Assembly (NCBI RefSeq): GCF_024166365.1
Contig: NC_064820.1
Coordinates: forward strand, 85,326,001-85,390,000
DNA: 64,000 nt
From: Elephas maximus indicus
Taxonomy: Eukaryota > Chordata > Mammalia > Proboscidea > Elephantidae
Reading direction: 5' to 3'
Below, in pieces: positions 12,366-24,258 of the stretch. Each line of letters begins with the position of its first letter. The stretch's first letter is position 1. The notes beneath the pieces were generated by a model that saw only the letters and a program-made list of their open reading frames with translations, searched no databases and was not told where the DNA came from. Position numbers and translations under genes: made by a program.

Positions 12366-12639
12366 ATGGCCAACACCTCCATAATTAGAAGGCAAAAGGA
12401 GCCCTGACTTTGATGTGAAAGCAACACAAGGGAAGCGTCAGGTTGCTTGTCAGGTCTAGGTAGTATGACATGATCAATTCCCCCCAAAGGAGCAATTCCC
12501 CCAAGTCAGGTCCTCCCAGAAGAGAGGCTCACCTATTTCGCGCTGTTCCTTCAGAATACAGTTACTAACCCCTGACCCTTGGACAACCAAATGCAGAAGC
12601 AGCCCTCACGATTACCTCACTCAATCCACTTGTCTTATG

Positions 12640-12730
12640 GGTGACAGCTGTGAAGCCCAGACACATAAAATGTCAGGGATCATCCAGCTTAGCTAATGGC
12701 ACACCTGGGATTGGGACCCGGGTTCCTAAT
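12640..12730 (-). mobile_element. MIR-like fragment, antisense
   Basis: 'tgaagcccagacacataaaa', 'tccagcttagctaatggcac' and 'gggacccgggttcctaatg' resemble the MIR core in antisense. Short and diverged. Confidence 0.4.
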
Positions 12731-12990
12731 GTTCTTTACACTTCCCACTCATGAGCAAAAACAAATTCTTCTCAATCTCTTATGCAGCTTAAGTACCTCC
12801 TTTAAATTCTTTGGACTTCTATGAGTACTCCTAACCTTTGGGACTTACCTTCTATCTGGAGTAGCAATACTGGGAGGGGATGGAAGAAAAGGAAAGTCAG
12901 GTGGAATGAAATGAACAGGAAACTTTCTCAGAAGGAGGGGAGAATTTACCAGAAGAAGGGGAATGCTTATTTTCAGAGTTAGTCTAGGGA

Positions 12991-13108
12991 AGGAGCCCTG
13001 GTGGTGCAAACAGTTAAGAACTCAGCTGCTAATCGGAAAGTTAGCAGCTCAACCCTACCCAGCATCTCCACAGGAGAAAGACCTGGTGACCTGCTTCCAT
13101 AAAGATTA
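12991..13108 (+). mobile_element. AfroSINE 5' part
   Basis: 'ggagccctggtggtgcaaac' to 'cttccataaagattacagcc'. It stops before the shared tail. Confidence 0.8.
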
Positions 13109-13297
13109 CAGCCAAAATGCTATTGGTGAGAACATCGCTCTTACTTAAGATCCTGGTGAAGAGCCAAATGGTATCCAGTGGAAAACCAGCACCGTGAGTT
13201 TAAAGAGCCTATAATGGCCTCCATTTAGGAGCTTGACAAAGTCCAGGTATTGGTCACGGATGTGTTATCTCCAATCTCTAGTCAAAAGGAGGGAATG

Positions 13298-13944
13298 ATT
13301 TAGGAATTAATATTGGAGTCATTATTCCCTGTCCTTGAGCACAGAGAATGTGACCCAGCTGGAGCTGGACTCACAAGGACACATCAATTGGGCCCTGAGG
13401 TATAAATAGCTAGGATAATCTTGGAAAATATCTTTTAGGAAACCTTTCATATAAGCCAATCAAACAGAACACAAAAGACTTCCCACTCTTATCTTTTTCT
13501 ATTAGCATTTATTGAGTAGAAAATTTGTTGGACCAATGAAGACCTTCCTGACTGTCATTACTGAAACCTGTACCAATGATTGTTAAGAAAGTCAATTCAA
13601 AATGTAGGATCACTGTTTCTAGCCAGTCTGTGAGAAGGTGAAGCTTTCAATGGTTTTGTCCATTTGTAATGTTAATATATACTGCTGACTCTGTAATGTT
13701 CCTTTGACTTGGCAGACATGACTCTGGCAGCATGCTTGTCCATTTTCCAATTCCTGTCTATTCTGTAATATTTCCTTAGGCTTGGGCAGGCATGGCTGTG
13801 GCAGCATGCTTGTCCATTTTTCCACTTCTGTCTATTCTGTAATTTTCTTGGATTTGAGCAGATATTAGCTCTGGCAGCACGCTCGTCTGCTTTCCTACTC
13901 TTGCCTCTTTGAACATATGCCGAATAAAACTTTTAGCTTTACTG
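13298..13944 (+). mobile_element. LTR-like repeat, copy 1, with three tandem units
   Basis: Starts TGatttaggaa and matches 47018-47634 throughout. Near its end it has three tandem units of 72-74 bases (13692, 13764, 13838), each with 'ggcagcatgcttgtcc'-like text. AATAAA lies at 13923 and a 15-A run follows 16 bases later (13945-13959). TG start, late poly(A) signal and non-coding content suggest an LTR, but no paired LTR or internal region is seen. Confidence 0.5.
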
Positions 13945-13959
13945 AAAAAAAAAAAAAAA

Positions 13960-14042
13960 GCCAGGAAAACCCTCTAGGGGCTGTTCTACTCTGTTACGTA
14001 GGGTCACTATGAGTCAAAGTCAACTCAATAGCACACAACAAC
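13960..14042 (+). mobile_element. AfroSINE 3' fragment
   Basis: 'ggggctgttctactctgtta' to 'agtcaactcaatagcacaca', directly after the A run that ends LTR-like copy 1. Confidence 0.75.
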
Positions 14043-14387
14043 TAGGGTAGGGAGTCAGAGAAGCCTGAAGGGGGTCTAGGGCGATGGACTCATTCTTAGG
14101 GAGTAGAAGGGACAGCTCACTGTGTTGTGGAGGCTGTGAATGGTAGGACTTTAGGGGACCCCATTCACATCATATTCATTGTAGACTTATGCAGTTATTA
14201 CTACAATTTTGGGGCAGATGGCAACAAAGCATCCTGGAAGCCATGTCTGTTTCAAATTTCTATATAGTTGCCATTCAGACTAGCTATACTGCTGAGGAGA
14301 AGGTCCAGCTGTAGCACAAATAAGATCTGGGGATGGATCAAGTCTGTGTGATTCTGGAATTAAGACCTGAGTGCTAGGGCCAGGGTG

Positions 14388-14540
14388 CCCTGGTGGCGCA
14401 GTGGCTAAGAGCTCGCCTGGTAATCAAAATGTCGGCAATTTGAATCCACCAGCCACTCCTTTTAACCCTATGGGGCAGTTCTGCTCTTTCCTATAGGGTC
14501 ACTATGAGTCCGAATTGACTTGAAAGCAACAGGTTTTTTC
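14388..14540 (+). mobile_element. AfroSINE
   Basis: 'tgccctggtggcgcagtggc' to 'gagtccgaattgacttgaaa'. Full length. Confidence 0.88.
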
Positions 14541-14767
14541 TTTTTTTTTTTGGCTAGGGCCAGACCCTAGACAGCAGGAAGTCCTGGAGGAACCAATTCA
14601 CTCCAAGCTCAATTCGTCCTTTTCCTTGGCTTTTCTTCTCACCCTGGCTATGCCACGAATAAGCTTCAACTGGTGCGCTCTCTTTCCGTTTCCAAGTAGA
14701 CTCTTATCTCTGGTCCCTGCTGGCCTCAGGCTTCTCTGCCATATCACTTTGACAATCTCCATAACCT

Positions 14768-14803
14768 TGAACTCGTTGCCATCAAGTCAATTCCAACTCC
14801 ATA
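14768..14803 (-). mobile_element. Short AfroSINE/RTE tail fragment, antisense
   Basis: 'aactcgttgccatcaagtca' and 'attccaactccatag' match only the tail complement. Confidence 0.5.
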
Positions 14804-17800
14804 GCCTTGGGAATCTATAATTACAACTGCCTTATTAGGAAGTAATAACTGTGGCATTTTCTTCAGGAGGAATGTCCCTATCCATAAAAAGAAAAAGGTA
14901 AGGAGTGATTGGCAGTACATTATTAGAAGTTTAAAAATTCCCTAAGGAAAAAAAAAAGAAATTCTTAAACTAATCATCAAATCTACAAAGAAATCTGTTT
15001 TAAAAATTTTTATTGTGTTTTAGATGAACGTTTACAGTGCAAATTAATTTCCCATTCAAAAGTTTATACACAAATTGTTTTGTAACATTGGTTGCAATCC
15101 CAGCATTGTGTCAGCACTCTCCCCCTTTCCCTTTCCACTCTGGGCTCCCTGTGTGCATTCGTCCAGTTTTCCCGCCCCTTCCTGTCTTCTCGTCTTTGCT
15201 TTTGGGCAAGTGTTGCCCATTTAGTCTCATATACTTGATTGAACTAAGAAGCCCATTCCTCACATGTGTCGTTGTTTGTTTTATAGGCCTGTCTAATCTT
15301 TGGCTGAAAGGTGAACTTCAGGAGTGGCTTCAGTTTTGAGGTAGCAGGGTGTTCCAGGGGGCACATTCTCAAGGGTTCCTCTAGTCCCTGTCACCCTAGT
15401 AAGTCTGGTCAATTTTTTTGTGTGTGTGTGAATCTGAGCTTTGTTTTGTATTTTTCTCCCACTTTGTCCAGGACTCTCTATTGTGATCACTGTCAGAGTG
15501 GTCAGTGGCGGTAGTTGGGAACCATCTAGTTCTTCTAGGCTCAGGCTGGTGGAGGCTGTGATTCATGTGGTCCATTAGTCCTTTGAACTAATATTTTCCT
15601 TGTGTCTTTGGTTTTCTTCATTCTCCATTCCTCTGGATGGGATAGGACCAATAAATATATCTTAGATGGCTGCTCACAAGGTTTTAAGACCCCAGAACGC
15701 TACTCACCAAAGTAGAATGTAGAACATTTTATGAACTGTTTCATGGCAATTGACCTACATGTCCCCTGAGACAATGGTCCCTAGCCCTCAGTCCTAGTAA
15801 CTCAGTCCCTCAAGGTGTTTGGATGTGTCTAGGAAGCTTCTATGACTTTGCCTTGGTCAAGTTGTACTGACTTCCCCTACATTGTGTGTTGTCTTTCCCT
15901 TTACCAAAGTTAACACTTGCCTACTGTCTAGTTAGTGATTTCCCCTTCCCACCCCTCCTCTCCCTTGTAACCACCAAAGATTGTTTCTTTCTGTGTGTAA
16001 ATCTTTTCATGAATTTTTATAAGAGTGACTGACATTTCACTCAGCATAATGCCTTCCTGATACATCCATGTTGTGAGATATTTTGCAGATTCATCATTGT
16101 TCTTTATCATTGCATAGTTTTCCATCCTGTGTTGTACCATAATTTGTTTATCCATTCACCTGTTGATGGGGACTTAGGTAGTTTCCATCTTTTTGTTATT
16201 GTGAAAAATGCTGCAATAAATATGGTTGTGCATATGTCTATTCCTGTGATGGCTCTTATTTCTCTAGGATATATTCCTAGTAGTGGGATTGCTGGATCCT
16301 ATGGTATTTCTATTCCTAGCTTTTTAAGGAGGTGCCATATCGTTTTCCATCGTGATTGTACCATTTTACACTCCCACCAGCAGTGTATAAGAGTTCCAAT
16401 CTCCCTGCAACCTCTCCAACATTTGTTATTTTCTGGTTTTTTTTTTTTTTTTATTAGTGCCAGTAATGTCGGGGTAAGATGGTATCTTATTGTAGTTTTG
16501 CTTTGCATTTCTCTAATGGCTAATGATTGCGAGCATTTCCTCAGGTGTCTGTTAGCCACCTGAATGTCTTTCTTTTGCCCATTTCTTAACTGGATTATTT
16601 GTTGTTTTGTTGTTGAGGTGTTGAAGTATAGATTTTAGAGATTTGACCTTTGTTGGGTATACCGTAGGCAATTTTTTTCCCCCAGTCTGTACGTTCTCTT
16701 CTTACTCTTTTAGTGAAGCCTTTTGATGAGCATTTAAGTGTTCAATTTTTAGGAGATCCCAGTTACCAAATACATCTTCTGGTGTTTGTGCATTGTTAGT
16801 TACGGTTTGTATTGAATTTATTCCATATATTAGGGCCCCTAGCATTGTCCCTATTTTCTCTTCCATGATCTTTATCATTTTAGGTTTTATATTCAGGTCT
16901 TTGATCCATTCTGAGCTAGTTTTTGTGTATGGTGTGAGGGATGGGTCCTGTTTTCATTTTTTTTTACAGATGGACATCCAGTTTTACCAGCACCATTTGT
17001 TAAAAAAATGGTCTTTTGCCCCATTTAATGGACTTTGGTCCTTTGTCAAATATCAGCTGACCATAGGTAGATGGATTTAAGTCTGGGTTCTTGATTCTGT
17101 TCCATTGGCCTATGTGTCTGTCATTGTACCAATACCAGGCTGTTTTGACTACTATGGCTGTATAGTAGGTTCTGAGATCAGGTAGTATGAGGCCTCCTAC
17201 TTTTTTTTTTTTCAATAAAGCTTTGCTTATCCAAAGGCTCTTTCCTTTCCAAATAAAATTGGTGATCGGTTTTTCCATCTTGTTAAAAGAACACTGCTGG
17301 GTAATTGGATTGGGATTGCATTATATCTGTAGATTGCTTTGGGTAGAATTGACATTTTCACCATGTGAAGTTTTCCTATCCAAGAGTATGGTATGTTTTA
17401 CCATTTATGGAGGTCTCTTTTGTTTCTTGCAATAGCGTTTTTTAGTTTTCTTTGTATAGGCCTTTTATGTCCCTGGTTAGATTTGTTCCTAAGTATTTTG
17501 TCTTTTTAGGGGCATTGTCTTTTTAGATAGTATTGTGTTCCTGATTTCCTTTTTAAAGTTCTCACTGTTGGTTTATGGGAATCCAACTGATTTTTGTATG
17601 TTGATCTTGAATCCTACTGCTTTGCTGAATCTTTCTATTAATTCCAGTATTTTTCTTGTGGAATCTTTGGTGTTCTCTATGTATAGGATCATATCATTTA
17701 TGAATAGGGATAGTTTTACTTCTTCCTTTCCAATTTGGATGCCCTTTATTTCTTTTTATTGCCTTGTTTCTCTAGCTAGGATTTCCAGCACAATGTGAAT

Positions 17801-19646
17801 AGGAGTGGTGAGTAAGGGCATCCTTGTCTTCTTGTTCTCAGGAGGAATGCTTTCAGTCTGTCTCTGCTGAGAATGATTTTGGCTATTGCCTTTAAATAAA
17901 AACCCTTTAAATAGGTGCTGTTTATTCTGTTGAGGAATTTCCCTTCTATTCCAATTTTATTGAGAGTTCTTATCAGGAATGGGTGTTAGATTTTATCAAA
18001 TGCCTCTCCTGTGTCAATTGAGATGACCATGTGATTTTTTTCTTGTATTTATGTTGATTGATTTTCTAGTGTTGGACTATCCTTGCATACCTGGTATGAA
18101 TCCCACTTGGTCATGGTGTATTTATTTATTTATTTATTTATATGATGCTGAATTCTATTGGCTAGAATTTTGTTGAGAACTTTTGCCTCTATATTATGAG
18201 AGATATTGGTCTGTAATTTTCTTTTTTTGAGGTGTCTTTGACTGGTTTTGGTATCATGGTTATGCTGGCTTCATAGAATGAATTAAGGGATATTCCTTCC
18301 TTTTCTATGCTGTGAGATAGTTTGAGTAGTACTGGTGCAAGCTCTTCTCTGGATCTTTGGGAGAATGCTCCAGTGAAGCCATCTAGGCCAGGCCTTTCTT
18401 TTGTTGGGAGTTTTTAAAATTACCTCTTTGATCTCTTCTCTTGTTATAGGTCTGTTCAGATTTTCTATCTCAGTTTGTGTTAGTTTAGGTAGGGAGTGTG
18501 TTCTTAGAAACTTGTCCATTTCCTGTAGGTTTTCAAATTTGTTGGTGTGTAATTTTTGTAGTATTCTGCTATGATCCCTTTTATTTCAGTAGGGTCTGTT
18601 GTAATGTCCCCCATCTCATTTCTTACTTGGGTTATTTGCTTCCTCTCCTGTTTTTCTTTTGCCAGTTTGGCCAACGCTTTGTTGACTTTGTTGATCTTTT
18701 CAGAGAACCAGCTTTTGGTCTTGTTGATTCTATTGTTTTTCTGTTCTCTATTTCATTTATTTCTGCCCTAATCTTTATTATTTCCTTTCTTCTGGTGCCT
18801 GTGGGCTTTTATTACTGCTTTTTCTGTTTGTTCAAGCTGTAGTGTGAACATTTTGATTTTGGCCTATTTTTCTTTTTTGATATGTGTTCTTATTGCTATA
18901 AATTGTCCTCTGAGCAGTGCTTTCGCTGTGTCCCAAAGGTTTTGATATGATATGTTTTCATTCTCCTTTGATTCTAGGAGTTTTTTGACTCCTATTTTCC
19001 AGTTGTTTTTAAGCAAGGTGTAATTCAGTTTCCGTGGTTTGTTTGTTTGTTTTTCCCTTGCTCTTCCTGTTAATTGACTTCTACTTTTATGGCATTGTGA
19101 TCAGAGAGAATGCTTTGTATTACTTCAATGTTTTGGATTTTATTGAGGGTTGCTTTGTGGTCTGAAATGTGGTCTATTCTGGAAAATGTTCCATGTGCAT
19201 TGGAAAAGAATGTATACTTTTCTGCTGTTGGGTGGAGTGTTCTGTATATGTCTATGAGGTCAAGTTGGTTGATTGTGGCCTTTAGATCTTCTGTATCTTT
19301 GTTGAATTTCTTTCTAGATGTTCTGCCCTTTAGATGCCTGGTTTGTTAACTTTCTTTAGGGTTACCCTGGAATTTACCCCTATTTTCCTAAGTTTGAACC
19401 AGTCTTTTATTACTTGATAGCACCTTGATTTCTTCTCCATTTGAAAGTTCTATACCTATACCATTTACTCCCCCTTTTATTGTTTTGACATTATTGTCAT
19501 TTACAGATTGACATCTGTTTCCCTGTTTTAAGTCTTTTAGCTGTGTTTTACTATTGAGAGTTCTTTACCTAGGTAGGTATCTGGCTGATGCTGTCCTGTG
19601 TCCTAGACTCAGGTTTTTGTCTGATGTTGTTGGTTATCTAACCAAA

Positions 19647-19798
19647 AAAAAAAAAGGTTGCCATCGAGTCGATTCCAAATCATAGCAACCCTGTAGGACA
19701 GATTAGTACTGCCCCATAGAGTTTCCAAGGAGCGCCTGGTGGATTCAAACTACTGACCTTTTGGTTAGCAGCCACAGCCCTTAATCACCAGAGTTTCC
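19647..19798 (-). mobile_element. AfroSINE, antisense, inside an L1
   Basis: Full length, after an A run. The exact 11-base duplication atctaaccaaa lies at 19636-19646 and 19799-19809, so it inserted into the L1 at 15-21 kb. Confidence 0.92.
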
Positions 19799-20460
19799 AT
19801 CTAACCAAAGGGCTTCCTTTAATATTTCTTATAAGTTTCATTTGGGTTTTACAAATTCCCTTAATTTGTGTATATCTGGATATGCCCTAATTTCACCATT
19901 GTATTTGAGAAAGACTTTTACAGAATATATTATTCTTAGTTGGCAGTTTTTTTCTTTCAAGGTTTTATATTAGTCATTCCATTGCCTTCTTGCCTGAGTA
20001 ATTTCTGCCAAGTAATCGGAGTTTACTTTTATTATTGTTTCACCTTTGTATGTGACTTTTCATTTTTTCTCAAACTGCTCTTAGGATTCTTTGTCTTTGA
20101 TTTTGGCAAGTGTGGTTATATAAATCTCGGTGACTTTCTTTTGGGGTCTATCCCATATGGGGTTCGTTAAATTTCTTGGATAGTCAGCTTTTTGTCTTTC
20201 ATGCTATTTGGGAAGTTTTCTGCCACAAATCTTCAACAATCCTCTCTGTGTTTTCCATTTTCTTCCACTGTTCTGGAACTCTGATCACACACAGTTTTTT
20301 GCTCTTGATTGTGTCCCACATAATTCTTAGGTTTTCATCATTCTTTTCTCTGATTTTCCCTCAAAGTGGCATCCATGAATTTGTCATCAATCTCACTGAC
20401 TCTCTTCCATTGTTTCAAATTTGCTCCTAAAACCTTCTATTGAGTTGTCCATTTCTGAAA

Positions 20461-20790
20461 TAATAATAATAAATAGTGGCATAGTGGTGGCCAGGGAGTG
20501 GGGGTGTGGTGGACCCTGGGGCCTGTGGGAAGGGAGGGGAGGTGACAAATGGGGCTAGGTGGGAGGGAGAAAGAAAAGAGAGAAGAGAAAGAAGAAAAGA
20601 AAAAGAAAAAAATGGCACAGCAGGAACATTCAGGTGGGGGTGGGGTGGACCTTTGGTGGTGGTGAGCTGGTAGCTCTCTAGCCATAGTGGCACCGCAGCG
20701 GGGAGGGTGGGGTGTTGGCAGGAAGGGAGGGGAGATGGTGTACAGGGCTAGGTGGAGGGAGAAAGAAAAGGGAAAAAAGGAAAAACAAAT
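20461..20790 (-). repeat. Two imperfect purine-rich tandem units in L1 5' region
   Basis: Two units (about 20477-20611 and 20612-20786) each hold G-rich text with 'ggaagggaggggag', then 'gggctaggtgg', then 'agggagaaagaaaag' and a GA/A-rich run. Read on the L1 sense strand these are pyrimidine-rich. They stand where the ORF1 N-terminal half should be. Confidence 0.5.
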
Positions 20791-21099
20791 GTTTTCCATC
20801 AGTTTCTTCTTTCATTCAGTGTTTGATCTAGTTCTTTATCCCTTTATTTGATGCTTAGGGTTCCAGAACTGATGTTTATATCTGTTTCACTTAGTTTTTC
20901 AGGTTTTTTTCTGCAGAGGGACAGTATGGTATGGCTGTTTAGGGTGTCATATTGGCTCCACCTCAAAGAACTTTTTGAAGCACCCAAGATACAAATAAGA
21001 ATAATAAGAATATCTTTCAGGAAGTGGGCTTAAAGGCACAATCGAAGCCTTGAAGGACCAAATAAAATGCCAGTGATTAATCTCCTTGTTATTTAAGCC

Positions 21100-21840
21100 C
21101 CAAGGAAGAACAGGAAAGCAAAGAAAGAAGAAAAAATTATGGAAAACAAGAACTCCGTGGAAACGCTACTAGTTTTCACAATGTCTTTTGCAAAACTTTC
21201 AGGGGTGAAAAGAGCTTTTAAAGAAGTTCATCTAAGTAGAGAGATAGAATTCCCAAAAGCAAAAAAGAATACACTGAGTTTGAGAAGAGCTTGGAACATT
21301 AAAAGAGGAGGCAGAAAACTGGAGTAAGCATAGTGATCTAATCAAGCATTGTCAGACATCTCTGAAAAACATACTAAGAGCACTTGCTCACAAAGAAAAT
21401 GAAAATCAAACTTGGAGTGATGGCATTCCACAGCTGAAGCATCTGGCAGGTGACCAGACTGAAAAAATTTTTTTAAATGATGAATGACTTACAAATAGAG
21501 TCTCCATTAACAATGGTTTAAAAAGATAAAGGCATTTCTGATCTAAGCGAAGTACTGAACTGATAGCTAGGCAACACCTGGAAATCAGAAAAGTTAGAAA
21601 ATGAATCTTGCTCACTACATTAAGCCAAAGCCCCATTGGAAAATGAATGCAAAATTCTACACCAGAAAGCTGATATCCTTAATAAACTCAGCAGAAAAAC
21701 AGCATTCTTCAAAAAAAAAAAAAACTACAGGAAGAGAAAGTGCAGAAATATCAGATGTAGAGTAGGCAAAATTCTACAAGGAGAGAATTTCAGAAGTACA
21801 GGGTGAAATATAGAAAACAAAGATCTTATGGATGGTCCTA
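21100..21840 (+). pseudogene. Decayed MIA3/TANGO1-family retrocopy
   Basis: No long frame survives, but fragments in shifting frames match the coiled coil of the MIA3/MIA2 family in order. Near 21305-21410 one reads EEAENWSKHSDLIK followed by ALAHKENEN, like the family's WSK...ALTHKD block. Near 21625-21720 one reads KAPLENECKILHQKADILNKL, like its LEDECKTLRQKVEILNEL block, followed by a lysine-rich run. Stops and single-base shifts break every segment. No introns are seen between the blocks, as expected for a processed copy. The block order and orientation match the intact frame at 43.4 kb, to which it is clearly related. The 5' limit is unclear (unassigned sequence back to about 20960); the 3' side is cut by an L1 at 21885. 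Confidence 0.55.
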
Positions 21841-21884
21841 TTTCTGGTCCTAGGAAGTCATTTCAGCTATCTGTAACACTATCT

Positions 21885-22379
21885 ATTTTTTTTTTCTTTT
21901 TAATTTTTATTGTGCTTTAAGTGAAAGTTTACAATCAAGGCAGTCTCTCACACGAAAACTTACATACACCTTGCTACATACTGCCAGTTGCTCTCCCCCT
22001 AATGAGACAGCCCGCTCACTCCCTCTGCTCTCTCTTTTCGTGACCATTTCGCCAGCTTCTAACCCCCTCCAGCCTCTTAACTCCCCTCCAGCCAGGAGAT
22101 GCCAGGAATGGTTCCTGTCCTGGGCCAACAGAAGGTCTGGGGGCCATGACCACCGGGGTCCTTCTAGTCTCAGTTAGACCATTAAGACTGGTCTTTTTAT
22201 AAGAATTTGGGGTCTGCATCCCACTGCTCTCTTGCTCCCTCAGGGGTTCTCTGTTGTGTTCCCTGTCGGAGCAGTCATTGGTTGTAGCTGGGCACCATCT
22301 AGTTCTTCTGGTCTCAGGCTGATGTGGTCTCTGGTTTATGTGTCCCTTTCTGTCTCTTGGGCTCATAATTACCTTGTAA
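21885..22379 (-). mobile_element. 5'-truncated antisense L1 3' UTR
   Basis: Begins with a T tract and 'attgtgctttaagtgaaag', the complement of the L1 3' end. Flanks carry a 10-base duplication with one mismatch (aacactatCt at 21875-21884, aacactatTt at 22380-22389). It ends the MIA3-related pseudogene match. Confidence 0.85.
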
Positions 22380-22807
22380 AACACTATTTCTTATTTGTGT
22401 CTTGGCATGGTTTCATTAGTAAACCTTACCAGGGAAACTCACCAGCTTCCCACATTCATTCATTCATTCTTCAAATTTTATTAAGTGTCTTTCATAAGTC
22501 AGGTATTTTATAAGTTTTAAAAATAAAACAAGATTCTTGCCTTTGTAGAGCTTATGCTCTAACAGGAGAAACAAACAAGGAATAAAAAAACCAATAATCT
22601 ATTGCCAGGCAGGGAGAAGGGTTATAAAGAAAATTAAGCAGAGTAAAGGGGTCATCATGGGGGTGTTATTTTACATATGGTAATCAGAGAAGGCTGCATT
22701 AAGGACATATGGGTGGCAAACTTTGTGAAGATCTAGGGAAGAGTCTGCTAGGCATAGGGAACAGCCAGTGCAAAGTCCAGAAGCATGTTTGGTGTGTTGA
22801 AGGAACA

Positions 22808-22947
22808 GTAGATATTCCAACTCACAGGGACCCTACAGGACAGACTGGAACTGCCCCATAGAGTTTCCAAGGAGCCTCTGGTGGATTTGAAGTGCCAATC
22901 TTTTGGTTAGTAGCCATAGCACTAAACCACTACACCACCAGAGTTTA
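22808..22947 (-). mobile_element. AfroSINE, antisense
   Basis: 'attccaactcacagggaccc' to 'ctacaccaccagagttt'. Inserted within the L2-like region. Confidence 0.85.
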
Positions 22948-23641
22948 GAAAGGAGGATATAGAGGGGATGAAAACCCATTAGAAAGCAGAAATTAAAGGG
23001 AAAAATGATGATGTCCTGGACCCTGACAATGAGGGTAGAGATAAGAAGAAAGAGATGATCTTGGGCGGTTCAGGAAGTACGTGGTTGGGATTTGGTGTTT
23101 GATTGGATCCACAGAGGGAGGGAGGGAGAAATAAGGAGGAGTCAAAGTTGATTCTCAGATTTCTGGTTTGTGAAATTCTATAGGTACCATTCAAAGAGAC
23201 AAAGAATGAAGGACAGGAAGTATGGGAGTTAGGTGAAAGAAGTTGAGTTAGGGGGAAGATGGTGCGTGGCTTTGGATTAAGGTATCCATAAATATTAAGT
23301 AGGCAATTGGATATATGGATCTGGAGCTCAAAAGCAGGGTTTGAGTCAGAATTAAAAACAAGGTCGTCAGAAGCATTTTTGGAATGGGGGAATGACTTCT
23401 GAAAATCCACTCCTTCATAAAAGCAAGGAGAATACTGGCAAAAAATTGTCAAAATCAACTTTTCCAGACCTCTGGAAGTTAACCAAAAGTTTACAAGAAT
23501 CCAAGCAGTATTTACTTTAGAAAAATGGTTGAATCTTTGCAAGAACAGTGAGCTTTGTGGGGTTTTAACTTACCCTATTCCCATCACCCCTACCTCGAGC
23601 TCTGTGGAAGTCTTGAAAAAACCAATAGCCTTGCAACCACA

Positions 23642-24019
23642 CAAGGAGCCCTGGTGATGCAATGGTTAAGCTCCAGGCTACTAACGGAAAGGTCAGCATT
23701 GAATCCACCAGCCATCCCGAGGGAGAATAGACCTGGTGATCTGCTCCCATAAAGATTCCAAACAAATAAAAAAAAACTCATTGCCATCAAGTTGATTCTG
23801 ACTCATACTACCCCATAGGACAGAGTAGAGCTGCCCCCATAGGGCTTCCAAGCAGCAGCTGGTAGATTTGGACTGCCTACCTTTTGGTTAGCATCCGCGT
23901 TCTTAACCATTGCACCACCAGGCTCCTCCCATAAAGGTTACAGCCTAGGAAACCATATGGGGAGGATCTACTCTGTCATATAGGGTTACTACGTGTCGGA
24001 ATTGACTCAAGAATCTGCA
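23642..24019 (+). mobile_element. AfroSINE split by another AfroSINE
   Basis: The 5' part runs 23642-23758 ('ggagccctggtgatgcaatg') and the 3' part 23926-24019 ('ggttacagcctaggaaacca' to 'gtcggaattgactcaagaat'). Confidence 0.88.
23759..23925 (-). mobile_element. AfroSINE nested in an AfroSINE
   Basis: Antisense full-length copy with its A-rich tail at left (caaataaaaaaaaac). A 15-base duplication with one mismatch (23744-23758 ctcccataaagattc; 23926-23940 ctcccataaaggtta region) marks the insertion. Confidence 0.85.
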
Positions 24020-24060
24020 ACTACAATAGCTGTGAAACCCAAAGTCCCAGAAGGGAGTAG

Positions 24061-24258
24061 AAGGAGCCCTGGTGGCACAGTGGTTAAGCACCTGGCTGCT
24101 AACCAAAAGCAAGGCAGTTTGAACCTACCAACTGCTCCGCAAGGGAAACATGTGGCAGTCTGCTTCCGTAAAGATTACAGCCTTGGAAACCTTATGGGGC
24201 AGTTCTACTCTGTCCTATAAGGTCACTATGAGTCAGAATCAACTTGAGGGCAAAGGGT
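24061..24258 (+). mobile_element. AfroSINE, long form
   Basis: 'ggagccctggtggcacagtg' to 'gtcagaatcaacttgagggc', with the extra 'gtggcagtctgcttccgtaa' middle segment of the longer subfamily. Confidence 0.9.

Larger units (their letters stand above)
12366..13297. other. No gene recognised
   Basis: Unassigned sequence apart from a MIR-like piece and an AfroSINE 5' part. Confidence 0.5.
15002..20958 (-). mobile_element. Antisense L1 with internal deletion and unusual 5' region
   Basis: The complement of the L1 3' end starts at about 15002. ORF2 C-terminal sequence (KQIMVQHRMENYAMIKNNDE) lies near 16000-16150, and RT blocks run to about 19330. Compared with the copy at 34.2 kb, about 0.6 kb of the ORF2 endonuclease start (equivalent of roughly 38545-39170) is missing at 19330-19365. 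The ORF1 C-terminal half runs 19836-20455 and then stops. A purine-rich segment (20461-20790) and L1 5'-like sequence follow, ending 'gtcatattggctcc' at about 20957. An AfroSINE interrupts it at 19647-19798. Confidence 0.85.

Noticed and set aside
13692..13911. Three regularly spaced units as a CRISPR-like array
   Set aside because: The units are contiguous 72-74 base tandem repeats without spacers, in a mammalian interspersed repeat.
20437..20799. Ser/Phe/Pro-rich minus-strand frames
   Set aside because: Translation of a simple pyrimidine-rich tract in an L1 5' region.
22979..23542. 187-codon minus-strand frame
   Set aside because: It lies within an L2-like ancient repeat, has no recognisable domain, and has the Pro/Ser/Phe-rich look of chance translation of a purine-rich strand.
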